Source of the DNA: Burkholderia aenigmatica
GTDB taxonomy: Bacteria; Pseudomonadota; Gammaproteobacteria; Burkholderiales; Burkholderiaceae
Reading direction: 5' to 3'
DNA length: 64,000 bases
Assembly (NCBI RefSeq): GCF_902499175.1
Contig: NZ_CABVQC010000023.1
Span: 47,846-111,845 of the forward strand
Shown: one piece after another, positions 42,421 through 52,123 of the stretch
Layout of the letters: each line of letters starts with the position of its first letter
How positions within the stretch are numbered: the stretch's first letter is position 1
Translations under genes and position numbers: made by a program
Notes under the pieces: model-generated
What the model saw: only the letters and a program-made list of their open reading frames with translations
Databases searched by the model: none
What the model was told of the DNA's origin: nothing

Positions 42421-42441
42421 GGCAGCGCACGATGCGCTGCC
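42421..42441. terminator. Hairpin between convergent genes
   Basis: GGCAGCGCA-cga-TGCGCTGCC, a perfect 9-bp stem between the kinase stop and the SET-domain gene stop. There is no T-tract on either strand. Confidence 0.4.
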
Positions 42442-42448
42442 GCCTGCA

Positions 42449-42979
42449 TCACTTCTTGCTTTTCTTGTCCTTCGACCGGGACTCGGACTTGCCGTCCTTC
42501 TTGTCCTTCTTCTTTTTCTTCTTCCCGCCATCGTCGGACGTCGCGAGCAGCGTGCCGCGGCACGACGCCGCGCCGCAATGGCACGCGTATTCGCGCTTGA
42601 GCGTCTTCGTCAGCTTCGCATCGATCACGAGGCCGTAGTCGTAGAACAGCTCCTCTTCCGCCCCGATGTCGCGCAGCGCGTGGATGTATACGCGGCCTTT
42701 GACTTCCTCGGCTTCGCAGTTCGGCGCGCACGAATGGTTGATCCAGCGCGCGCTGTTGCCGTCGATCTTGCCGTCGATCACCCCGCCCTCGTCGAGTGCG
42801 AAGTAGAACGTATGGTTCGGTTCGCTCGGGTCGTGCGGGTGACGGCGCAGCGCTTCCTTCCACGAAATTCGCTCGCCCTTGTATTCCACTACGCGCTCGC
42901 CGGCCTTGATCGGCGCCACGGCGAACACGCCCTTGCCGTGTACTCCCGAGCGGCGCACCGCGATCCTGCGTGAACTCAT
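42449..42979 (-). CDS. SET-domain protein lysine methyltransferase with post-SET motif and lysine-rich tail
   Basis: 176 residues from MSSRRIAVRRSGVHGKGVFA. The SET core is complete: GKGVFAVAPIKAGERVVEYKG, the AdoMet-binding NHSCAPNCE (about residues 88-96), and the catalytic-tyrosine motif ELFYDYG (about 120). A post-SET zinc motif CHCGAASCRG follows. The C-terminal 30 residues are almost all Lys, Asp, Ser and Arg. SET proteins methylate lysines with S-adenosylmethionine and are mainly eukaryotic. A Burkholderia SET protein has been reported as acting on host chromatin, and this may be its counterpart. No signal peptide is seen. Confidence 0.9.
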   Translation of the reverse strand: MSSRRIAVRRSGVHGKGVFAVAPIKAGERVVEYKGERISWKEALRRHPHDPSEPNHTFYFALDEGGVIDGKIDGNSARWINHSCAPNCEAEEVKGRVYIHALRDIGAEEELFYDYGLVIDAKLTKTLKREYACHCGAASCRGTLLATSDDGGKKKKKKDKKDGKSESRSKDKKSKK

Positions 42980-43043
42980 CGAACGAATCCTTGTGAAGAC
43001 GACTTGAATGGAAAGCGGCCGCGGTCGCAGCCTGGCGTCGCGC

Positions 43044-43075
43044 AAAACGAAAACGCGGCACCGGTCGGTGCCGCG
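43044..43075 (-). terminator. Terminator of the OYE gene
   Basis: On the minus strand CGCGGCACC-gacc-GGTGCCGCG (43075-43054) followed by TTTTCGTTTT. It lies 83 bases after the stop of the oxidoreductase gene. Confidence 0.8.
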
Positions 43076-43158
43076 TCGGGCATGCGGCGAATCACCCGCA
43101 TCCTACACGTTCGCGATTGCTTCGTTCAACATCACGCGCAATATTGCGCGCTCGGCGC

Positions 43159-44271
43159 TCAACGCTGGCCGAATGCGATGTCGCCGAACAACGCCTTGTG
43201 CTCGCGCGGCTGCGAACGCCAGTATTGCGGCGGCGCCGTCACCTGCGCGCCGAGCTCGGCCGCCGCGTGCCACGGCCAGCGCGGGTCGTACAGCATCGCG
43301 CGCGCCATCGCGATGAAATCGGCATCGCCGGCCTCGATGAGCCGGTTCGCATGCGCGGGCTCGTTGATCAGGCCGACGGCAAACGTCGGCATGCCGACCG
43401 CGCGCTTCACCGCCTGCGCGAACGGCACCTGGTAGCCGGGCGACAGCGGAATCTTCTGCAGCGGCGACACGCCGCCGGACGACACGTCGATCCAGTCGCA
43501 GCCGCGACGCTTCAGTTCGTGCGCGAATGCAATCGTATCGTCGAGCTCCCAGCCGCCTTCGACCCAGTCGGTCGCGGACACGCGCACGCCGACCGGCCGG
43601 TCCTCCGGAAACGCCGCGCGCACGATCTCGAAGATCTCGAGCGGAAAGCGCATCCGGTTTTCGAGCGAGCCGCCGTATTCGTCGGTGCGCTGGTTCGCGA
43701 GCAGCGACAGGAACTGGTGCAGCAGGTAGCCGTGCGCCGCGTGCACCTCGATTGCGTCGATGCCGAGCCGCGCGGCCCGCTTCGCCGACGCCGCGAACGC
43801 TTCGCGGATCCGGTTCAGGCCGGCGGCATCGAGTGCGAGCGGCGGCGTCTCGCCATCCTTGTGCGGCACGGCCGACGGCGCATGCGGCAACCAGCCGCCG
43901 TCGGCGACGGACACGAGCTGACCGCCCTGCCACGGCACGTTGCTCGACGCCTTGCGCCCCGCATGCGACAACTGCATCGCGACGCGGACCGGCGAATGCT
44001 TGCGGATCGCAGCCAGCACGGGCTTCAGCGCGGCTTCGGTCACGTCGTCCCAGAGGCCGAGGTCGCCATGCGTGATGCGCCCGTCGGGTTCCACCGCGGT
44101 CGCCTCGATGCAGAGCAGCCCCGCGCCCGACAGCGCGAGATGGCCGAGGTGAATCATGTGCCAATCGGTCGCTTCTCCGCGCTCGGCCGAATACTGGCAC
44201 ATCGGGGAGATCACGATCCGGTTCGGAAGGGTCACGCCGCGCAGCGTGAACGGGGAAAACAGCGCAGTCAT
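43159..44271 (-). CDS. Old Yellow Enzyme family NADPH:flavin oxidoreductase (YqjM/NamA class)
   Basis: 370 residues from MTALFSPFTLRGVTLPNRIV. An FMN-dependent barrel that reduces activated C=C bonds of enones and similar electrophiles. YqjM-class marks are the cysteine in SPMCQYS (about residue 26), MQLSHAGRKASS, the substrate-binding pair in EVHAAHGYLLHQF, and NQRTDEYGGSLENR. The physiological substrate is usually unknown. It stands alone with its own terminator. Confidence 0.93.
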   Translation of the reverse strand: MTALFSPFTLRGVTLPNRIVISPMCQYSAERGEATDWHMIHLGHLALSGAGLLCIEATAVEPDGRITHGDLGLWDDVTEAALKPVLAAIRKHSPVRVAMQLSHAGRKASSNVPWQGGQLVSVADGGWLPHAPSAVPHKDGETPPLALDAAGLNRIREAFAASAKRAARLGIDAIEVHAAHGYLLHQFLSLLANQRTDEYGGSLENRMRFPLEIFEIVRAAFPEDRPVGVRVSATDWVEGGWELDDTIAFAHELKRRGCDWIDVSSGGVSPLQKIPLSPGYQVPFAQAVKRAVGMPTFAVGLINEPAHANRLIEAGDADFIAMARAMLYDPRWPWHAAAELGAQVTAPPQYWRSQPREHKALFGDIAFGQR

Positions 44272-44489
44272 GGAGGCCGCTCGCCAGGAAAGGAAAGAGC
44301 GAACGAGCGTAGCACGCAGGCCGGAAGCGTGCTGACGGCGCACCCGGCAGTAAGCGGACGGTCAGGAACGGGCCGCGGCGGGTGGCCGGCGACGCGGCAA
44401 ACGCGGCGCAAACGACGATGCGCCGGCCTGCGACGGATGCGGGCCGGGCAACCCCTTCGCGGCGGCGAACGGCGCCGCGACTGGCAGCG

Positions 44490-45200
44490 TCAGAGTCCGA
44501 CGCTGTCGAGCCACTCCGCGAACATGCGTCGTGCGGCCGCCTCGAGCGCGGGGCCGTGCTGTGCGGTATCGGCGCGCAACTGGCGCGCGTCGATGCCGGG
44601 CGTCGCCGCGATTTCGCCGGCGTTCGCGATCAGCCACGGTTCGAAGCGGTCGGTGCGGATTTCCGGATGGCATTGCAGCGCCAGCACATGCTGGCCCCAT
44701 GCGAATGCCTGGTGACGGCAGGCCGGTGTCGACGCGAGATGCATCGCACCGCCCGGCAGGTCGAACGTGTCGCCATGCCAGTGCAGCATCGACGTCGCCG
44801 CAGCGTCGAGATGGCGCAACGGCGATGCGCGGCCGGCGTCGGTGAGCGTCAGCGGCGCCCAGCCGAGTTCGTGCTGCGCGGCCGGATAGACGCGCGCACC
44901 GAGCGCCCGGGCGATGAACTGCGCGCCGAGGCAGATGCCGAGGATCGGCAGGCCCGCGTCGATGCGCTTGCGCACGAGCGCCGCGAGCGGCGCGATCGTC
45001 GGATACTGCGCATCGTCGTACACGCTGAGCGGCCCGCCGAGCACGACGAGAAGCGATGGCTCGAGCACGTCGAGCACTTCGACCCGCGACGACCCGACGT
45101 CAACGTAGCGCACCCGCCGGCCCCGTTCGCCGAGCACCTGCTCGAAGCTCCCGAGATCCTCGAAATGCACGTGGCGGATCGCCACGACTTCAGCGTTCAT
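44490..45200 (-). CDS. Class I glutamine amidotransferase-like protein
   Basis: 236 residues starting at the second of two adjacent ATGs, which is better spaced from GGGAGG. Catalytic Cys lies in GICLGAQFIA (about residue 90), with His and Glu in LALQCHPEI (about 180). Stand-alone proteins like this are often annotated as GMP-synthase-like and may act on gamma-glutamyl amides. The partner is unknown. It starts 28 bases after the MarR gene stop and is probably cotranscribed with it. Confidence 0.85.
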   Translation of the reverse strand: MNAEVVAIRHVHFEDLGSFEQVLGERGRRVRYVDVGSSRVEVLDVLEPSLLVVLGGPLSVYDDAQYPTIAPLAALVRKRIDAGLPILGICLGAQFIARALGARVYPAAQHELGWAPLTLTDAGRASPLRHLDAAATSMLHWHGDTFDLPGGAMHLASTPACRHQAFAWGQHVLALQCHPEIRTDRFEPWLIANAGEIAATPGIDARQLRADTAQHGPALEAAARRMFAEWLDSVGL

Positions 45201-45228
45201 CATCGGCCTCCCGGTCGATCGACGGACG

Positions 45229-45867
45229 TCAGCCTGCGAAAATCTTCCAGGTCTTCTTCTGCGTCGCCGCGTCGGCTTCTTCCTGCACCGAGCAGTCGAG
45301 ACGCAGGTCGCTGTCGGACATCGAGATGTCGAGCGCCGCGCAGTGATGCACGGTCTTCTTCGACAGCTTGCCCGGCTGGAAGTGGGCGCACGTCACGCAC
45401 ATGCGCTGCGGCGGCGTCGCACCGGCCACCTGCAGTTCGCGCAGCGTCTTCAGCAGCGCGCGGTACAGTGCGCCCTGCTCGTCCGCGCCGAGCTTGCCGA
45501 CGGCTTTCGTCAGGAATTCAGGCCATTGCAGCGCCTTCTTCGCGGCCGTCCGGCCACGGGCCGACAGGCGCACGGCCAGCGCGCGGCCGTCGTCCAGCGC
45601 ACGGCGCTTCTCGACAAGACCCTTGGTCTCGAGCGTGCTGACGGCATCGCTCGTGGTCGCAGCGGTCAGCTGCGTCTCGCGCGCGATCTCGCCGAGCCGC
45701 ATCGGGCCCTTGCGCTGCAGCAGCAGCACGAGAATCTCGCCCTGCGTCGGCGTCAGGCCAGCGCCTTCCGCCCAATCCCATGCCTGGCTCCGCATGGCCG
45801 TACTCAACCGCAGCAGGCTGTGGGTCACACGTCCCGAAGCCTGATTCCCGTAAACGCCTTCGCTCAT
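45229..45867 (-). CDS. MarR-family regulator with cysteine-rich C-terminal extension
   Basis: 212 residues, longer than the usual 140-160. The winged helix runs from GLTPTQGEILVLLLQRKGPM through RLGEIARETQLTAATTSDAV. After about residue 150 comes an unusual tail with CVTCAHF, TVHHCAALD and LRLDC, four Cys and two His that could bind zinc or an iron-sulfur cluster or sense oxidation. A TGTCT-N10-AGACA repeat lies 58 bases upstream. It likely regulates itself and the amidotransferase gene downstream. Confidence 0.88.
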   Translation of the reverse strand: MSEGVYGNQASGRVTHSLLRLSTAMRSQAWDWAEGAGLTPTQGEILVLLLQRKGPMRLGEIARETQLTAATTSDAVSTLETKGLVEKRRALDDGRALAVRLSARGRTAAKKALQWPEFLTKAVGKLGADEQGALYRALLKTLRELQVAGATPPQRMCVTCAHFQPGKLSKKTVHHCAALDISMSDSDLRLDCSVQEEADAATQKKTWKIFAG

Positions 45868-45924
45868 AGTCTTTTCGCTTTGCCGCCGCCCGGTTTGCCG
45901 AGCGGCCGTAGTGTGGAGATCGAA

Positions 45925-45944
45925 TGTCTATCTCAAAACAGACA
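45925..45944. promoter_or_regulatory. Inverted repeat upstream of the MarR gene
   Basis: TGTCT (45925-45929), ten bases, AGACA (45940-45944), 58 bases before the MarR start. Size and placement fit an autoregulatory operator. Confidence 0.45.
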
Positions 45945-46375
45945 CGCTCTTGCGAGTGCGTCAGCACGGCCGTCGCGAGGGCACACGCGGCGGTCGCGTT
46001 CGCGGCGACCGGTAAGACACGCGTCGTTCCGGTGTCCGCAAAGCCGACATTCTAAGCGAGAGCGGAAAATCGCACAGCTAAGTTATCCCCTTCATTCTGT
46101 GGAAAATCGCTGGATAACCGAAATTTTTCGTTGTGCCTGCAATGCCGAACGCCCGCGGAACGGTGCGAACGGACATTTTCCTGTTCGGATCGGCCATCGA
46201 GCCGACCGCAATGATCCACCGGGTTATCCCGCGCACAGATCGTTGACTTTGCAGCGGAATATCAAGTTATCCACAGATTTTCAGGACAACCGGCAACGAT
46301 TTCGGCCTCAATCGAGGCCGCCCGTCGTTCAGTGAATCGCCACTCGGTCGAGCCCGTAATCTGCAAAACATTTTT
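45945..46375. other. Intergenic region with TTATCC-type motifs
   Basis: No gene seen. It is AT-richer than its surroundings and holds a perfect DnaA box at 46267-46275, plus shorter TTATCC/GGATAA motifs near 46084, 46111 and 46223. It lies downstream of the YbdK gene and upstream of the MarR gene. Confidence 0.45.
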
Positions 46376-48720
<2,345 letters not shown>

Positions 48721-49080
48721 CGTGGTGACTTCTCCTTTGGAAGCAACCGCCAGCGACGCGGGGTCAAGCGTCAGAAATGGATGCGCGCCGGCTGGGTATC
48801 GCCCCGAATGTGATTGCTGTGTCGACGACGGCGGGACATGGGATCCGCCTTTTCCGCCACAGGGCGGAAAGTCGTTCAGGTTGCCGATCTGGATTGTCGG
48901 CCTGGTGTGTGAACGGACTGCGCAGTCTCGAAGATTCAGATTCGAAATCGTGCCGACCGTTCCATTGAAGCATGTCCGGCGCCTGGCCGGATGAACGCGA
49001 AGGAAACCGATTGTGCCACAGCTTTTTCGGTCTGGAACCCATTGATTCGACTCGCGGCGCTGTGCGGCACCGCAGGTCTT
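48721..49080. other. Left part of the intergenic region before mnmC
   Basis: No gene. It carries the antiporter ribosome site and an 8-bp inverted repeat TTTCCGCC-acag-GGCGGAAA (48851-48870). Confidence 0.45.
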
Positions 49081-49346
49081 TGGTTTCAAAGGTTTACTTG
49101 TATATATACGTAGTAGAAGTTAACAAAGGGCGCACAGTTCTGTGGATAACTTCGGTTTACGTCGACGGATCAACGCGTTGGGGAGCCCATAACCCGTTGC
49201 ACAGACTGTTTGTGCACAGAGGTTTGAGTTGAGCAACTTTCGGGCCGTTTCACAGCTGTGCCGAGTTGCCCAGTTTACGTCCACTGTGATTGCACACGAA
49301 GTGCGCGCGGATTCCGCGCGGTTATCCACAGTGTCGAGTGGATAAC
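49081..49346. other. Candidate chromosomal replication origin
   Basis: An AT-rich stretch (about 49081-49130, including ttgtatatatacg) is followed by TGTGGATAA (49141-49149). A perfect TTATCCACA in the opposite orientation follows at 49322-49330, with the one-mismatch box AGTGGATAA at 49337-49345. The 12-base element GTTTACGTCSAC occurs twice (49155-49166, 49273-49284). AT-rich DNA beside an outward DnaA box and an opposed box 181 bases on is the layout of E. coli oriC (R1 to R4). Coding strand preference changes near here. Confidence 0.65.
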
Positions 49347-49391
49347 CTTGCGCGAAAAAGTCGGGAAACTGTGAGCGGCTCGGGTGAGCAG

Positions 49392-51338
49392 TCAGCCGGC
49401 CTGGCCGACGCGGCGCGCGCGCAACGCGCGGATCAGGAAGCGTGCGGGATCGACGGCATCGGCGAGTTCGCGTTCGAGCGGCCACGGCTCGCCTTCGAGT
49501 TGCGAGGCGATCAGCTCGGCGCCGAGTGCGGCCCAGACGAGGCCGCGCGAGCCGAAGCCGAATGCGCCGTAGAGTCCGGGCAGGCGCGGCAGGTCGCGTG
49601 CTTGCGCACCGCTCAGTGCGCGCGCGTTGGCGATGGCGCCCGCTTCGTCGGCGAGCGGGCCGAGCAGCGGCAGACGGTCGCCGACGACCCAGCGGAACGC
49701 CACGCGGCCGCGCAGCGTGGCGGGATCCGGCAGGTCGCCGATCAGGCCCGGCAGCAGATGCCGCACGCGCTCGAGGTTTTCGAGGTGGCCGGCCGTGCGC
49801 ATCGCAGGATCGACGTCGTCGGGTTCGAACGTCGCGCCGATCAGCAGCGTGCCGTCGTCGAGCGGCACCGCGTAACCGTCGCCGATCGTCGGGCACGGCA
49901 GCGGTGCCGTGCTGCCGGGGGGCAGCAACGTGAGCTGGCCACGCACCGGTTGCAGCGCGACATGCTGCAGCCCGGCGAGACGCGCGGCGTCGCCGGCGTT
50001 CGCGAGCACGACGACGGGCGCTTCGGCCAGCGTGCCGCCCGCCTCGTTCAGCGCATGCCATGCGTCGCCCCGCCGTTCGAGTTTTGCAACGCTGGTGGAC
50101 GCGAGCAAGCGCACGCGCTCGCCGGCTGCCGCGTATTGAGCCGCGCAAAGGCCGGCCGGCCAGACGGCGCCGCCGTGCGGAAACAGCAGGCCGCCCTGCG
50201 CGACCGGCAGGTTCAGATGCGCACGCGCGGCATCGACGTCGAGCAGCGAGACATAGTCGGACGGTGCGCCGAACGCATCGAATGCATCGCGCATCCGTTC
50301 GAAGTCGTCGGCCGATTCGGCGAGATGGATCATCCCGTGCGTGCTGCGCGCAAACGTGTGGCCCGTGCGTTCGAGTGCGCGCCAGCGTGCAATCGCATGC
50401 AGGAAGCCGCCGCGCGTGAGGCGGCTCGCGACGTTGTCGTCGCGAGTCATCAGCGGATGGAAAACGCCGGCCGGATTGCCCGACGCTTCGCTCGCGATCC
50501 GGTCGTGCCGCTCGATCAGCGTGACATCCCAGCCGCGCGCGGCCAGGCGTTCGACGACCGCGCAGCCGGCCAGGCCCGCACCGATCACGATCGCGCGGCG
50601 CGTCGCGACGGGCAGTGCGAGCGGCGGTTCGTGCCGGCGCGCGCGCCAACGCGGCGCATATTCGCCGACGAGCACATCGTCGACCTCGCGATACGTGAAA
50701 CCCGCTTTGCCGAGTGCGTGTTTCAACACATCGGAACGCGCATGCGTTGCAAACGTGGCGTGTTCGCCGGCGATTTTCGAGAGTGCGCGGACCACGTCGG
50801 TCGAGTGGAGATCCGCGTCGCTCGACGACGCGAAGCCGTCGAGACAGAACGCGTCGGCGCGCGCGACGATCTTTCCCAGCATGTCGATCGCGTCGCCGAA
50901 CGCGAGCGTGAGCACCACGCGCCCTTCGTCGAATTCGAGCCGATGCAGGCCTGGTACGAGCATCGGCCACGCGTCGGCGAGCGCATCGACATCTGCCGAG
51001 ATGGTTGTGTTCGCAACGATATGCGAAGTGGCGCGGCGCAGGTCGTCGCGCGAGAACGGATGCGGTTCGACTGCGACAAAATGCAGCCGCTCGCAGCGCG
51101 CGGGATCGTCGCGCCACGCGGCCCAGGCCGCGAGGAAGCTGCCGCCCGCGCCGAATCCCGTCGCGACGATCGTGAATGTGCGGCGGCCCTGCCAGCGCGC
51201 CGGCAGCGCGTTGCCCGCGACGAACACGCGATGCGCAAGCGCGGCTGACGCGCCGCGATGGAGATCGCCGAACTCGGGCGAGACGAGCGTGCCGTCGTCG
51301 CGAAGCGCGAGCGTGGCGGGAACAAGTCGGTCGGTCAT
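49392..51338 (-). CDS. mnmC: Bifunctional tRNA mnm5s2U biosynthesis protein MnmC
   Basis: 648 residues from MTDRLVPATLALRDDGTLVS. The N-terminal part is the AdoMet methyltransferase (TIVATGFGAGGSFLAAW, ADAFCLDGF). The C-terminal part is an FAD oxidase (AIVIGAGLAGCAVVERLA at about residue 250, then GNPAGVFHPLM). It converts cmnm5 to nm5 and then mnm5 on wobble uridine 34, the step after MnmE-MnmG. Both domains look intact. Confidence 0.96.
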   Translation of the reverse strand: MTDRLVPATLALRDDGTLVSPEFGDLHRGASAALAHRVFVAGNALPARWQGRRTFTIVATGFGAGGSFLAAWAAWRDDPARCERLHFVAVEPHPFSRDDLRRATSHIVANTTISADVDALADAWPMLVPGLHRLEFDEGRVVLTLAFGDAIDMLGKIVARADAFCLDGFASSSDADLHSTDVVRALSKIAGEHATFATHARSDVLKHALGKAGFTYREVDDVLVGEYAPRWRARRHEPPLALPVATRRAIVIGAGLAGCAVVERLAARGWDVTLIERHDRIASEASGNPAGVFHPLMTRDDNVASRLTRGGFLHAIARWRALERTGHTFARSTHGMIHLAESADDFERMRDAFDAFGAPSDYVSLLDVDAARAHLNLPVAQGGLLFPHGGAVWPAGLCAAQYAAAGERVRLLASTSVAKLERRGDAWHALNEAGGTLAEAPVVVLANAGDAARLAGLQHVALQPVRGQLTLLPPGSTAPLPCPTIGDGYAVPLDDGTLLIGATFEPDDVDPAMRTAGHLENLERVRHLLPGLIGDLPDPATLRGRVAFRWVVGDRLPLLGPLADEAGAIANARALSGAQARDLPRLPGLYGAFGFGSRGLVWAALGAELIASQLEGEPWPLERELADAVDPARFLIRALRARRVGQAG

Positions 51339-51649
51339 GCGAAACAAAAAACGTGGCAGCCAAGCCTGGCAAGGGATTGCGCGGAGCCGTCCGACCGGTC
51401 GTTGGAAAATGCCAACGGGGCGGCGCACGGGCGGACCGCGCTGCGTATCCTGTCCGGTTGGCGCTGGTCAAAAAACGGGCAGTCGATGATTCATTCGGCG
51501 AAATACCGATGAAAATCTTTGAAACCCTTGTCGTTATTGGGTTTGCGCTGCGCTATCATAGCAACGCCGTACCGCGGGGTGGCCACCGGCTAACCGGAGG
51601 GCGCGTCGCGCGGGCCAGGATTCGGCGCTGTGTCGTCGGAGTCTGACTC
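51339..51649. other. Gap between mnmC and hup
   Basis: Non-coding apart from promoter elements. A TATCAT (51553-51558) gives a second weak rightward -10 possibility. I recognise no gene here. Confidence 0.4.
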
Positions 51650-51677
51650 TCGACGGCACGGTTCGCGCACGTATAAT
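51650..51677 (+). promoter_or_regulatory. Predicted promoter of the HU gene
   Basis: TCGACG (51650-51655), a 16-base spacer and a perfect TATAAT (51672-51677), 49 bases before the ATG. Confidence 0.65.
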
Positions 51678-51726
51678 CGGCGCGTTCGCGCTGTTCGTGT
51701 CAACCTAACCTGATAAAGGAACCTTA

Positions 51727-52005
51727 ATGAACAAACAGGAACTGATCGACGCCGTCGCCGCCCAAACGGGCGCCAGCAAGGCTCAAACCGGCGAAACGCT
51801 GGACACGCTGCTCGAAGTTATCAAGAAGGCCGTGTCGAAGGGTGATGCGGTTCAGCTGATCGGCTTCGGCAGCTTCGGTTCGGGCAAGCGCGCAGCACGT
51901 ACGGGCCGCAACCCGAAGACCGGCGAAACCATCAAGATCCCGGCAGCCAAGACGGTCAAGTTCACGGCTGGCAAGGCGTTCAAGGACGCCGTCAACAAGC
52001 GTTAA
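51727..52005 (+). CDS. hup: DNA-binding protein HU
   Basis: 92 residues, full length for HU (about 90). The DNA-bending arm with [20 protein letters not shown] is intact, and [18 protein letters not shown] marks the HU/IHF family. A nucleoid protein that also assists DnaA at origins. Its ribosome site AAGGAACC lies just upstream. It has its own promoter and terminator. Whether it is the A- or B-type paralogue cannot be told. Confidence 0.97.
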   Translation: MNKQELIDAVAAQTGASKAQTGETLDTLLEVIKKAVSKGDAVQLIGFGSFGSGKRAARTGRNPKTGETIKIPAAKTVKFTAGKAFKDAVNKR

Positions 52006-52024
52006 TCCAGCGCCTGTTCCAAGA

Positions 52025-52050
52025 AAAACCCGCCTTTCGGCGGGTTTTTT
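52025..52050. terminator. Bidirectional terminator between hup and the GTPase gene
   Basis: AACCCGCC-tttc-GGCGGGTT with T-tract on the plus strand and a matching A-tract (T on the minus strand). It serves hup and the convergent COG0523 gene. Confidence 0.92.
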
Positions 52051-52123
52051 GTTGGGTGCGCGCGGCATTTTTGCCACAGTCCGCGACCCTCTTGCAAGAT
52101 TTAACGGTTGTTTTTACGACGCG

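Noticed and set aside
49120..51471. A 783-codon frame antisense-phase to mnmC on the same strand
   Set aside because: It is an out-of-frame reading of the mnmC region, mostly Arg/Ala, while mnmC itself has both catalytic domains intact.
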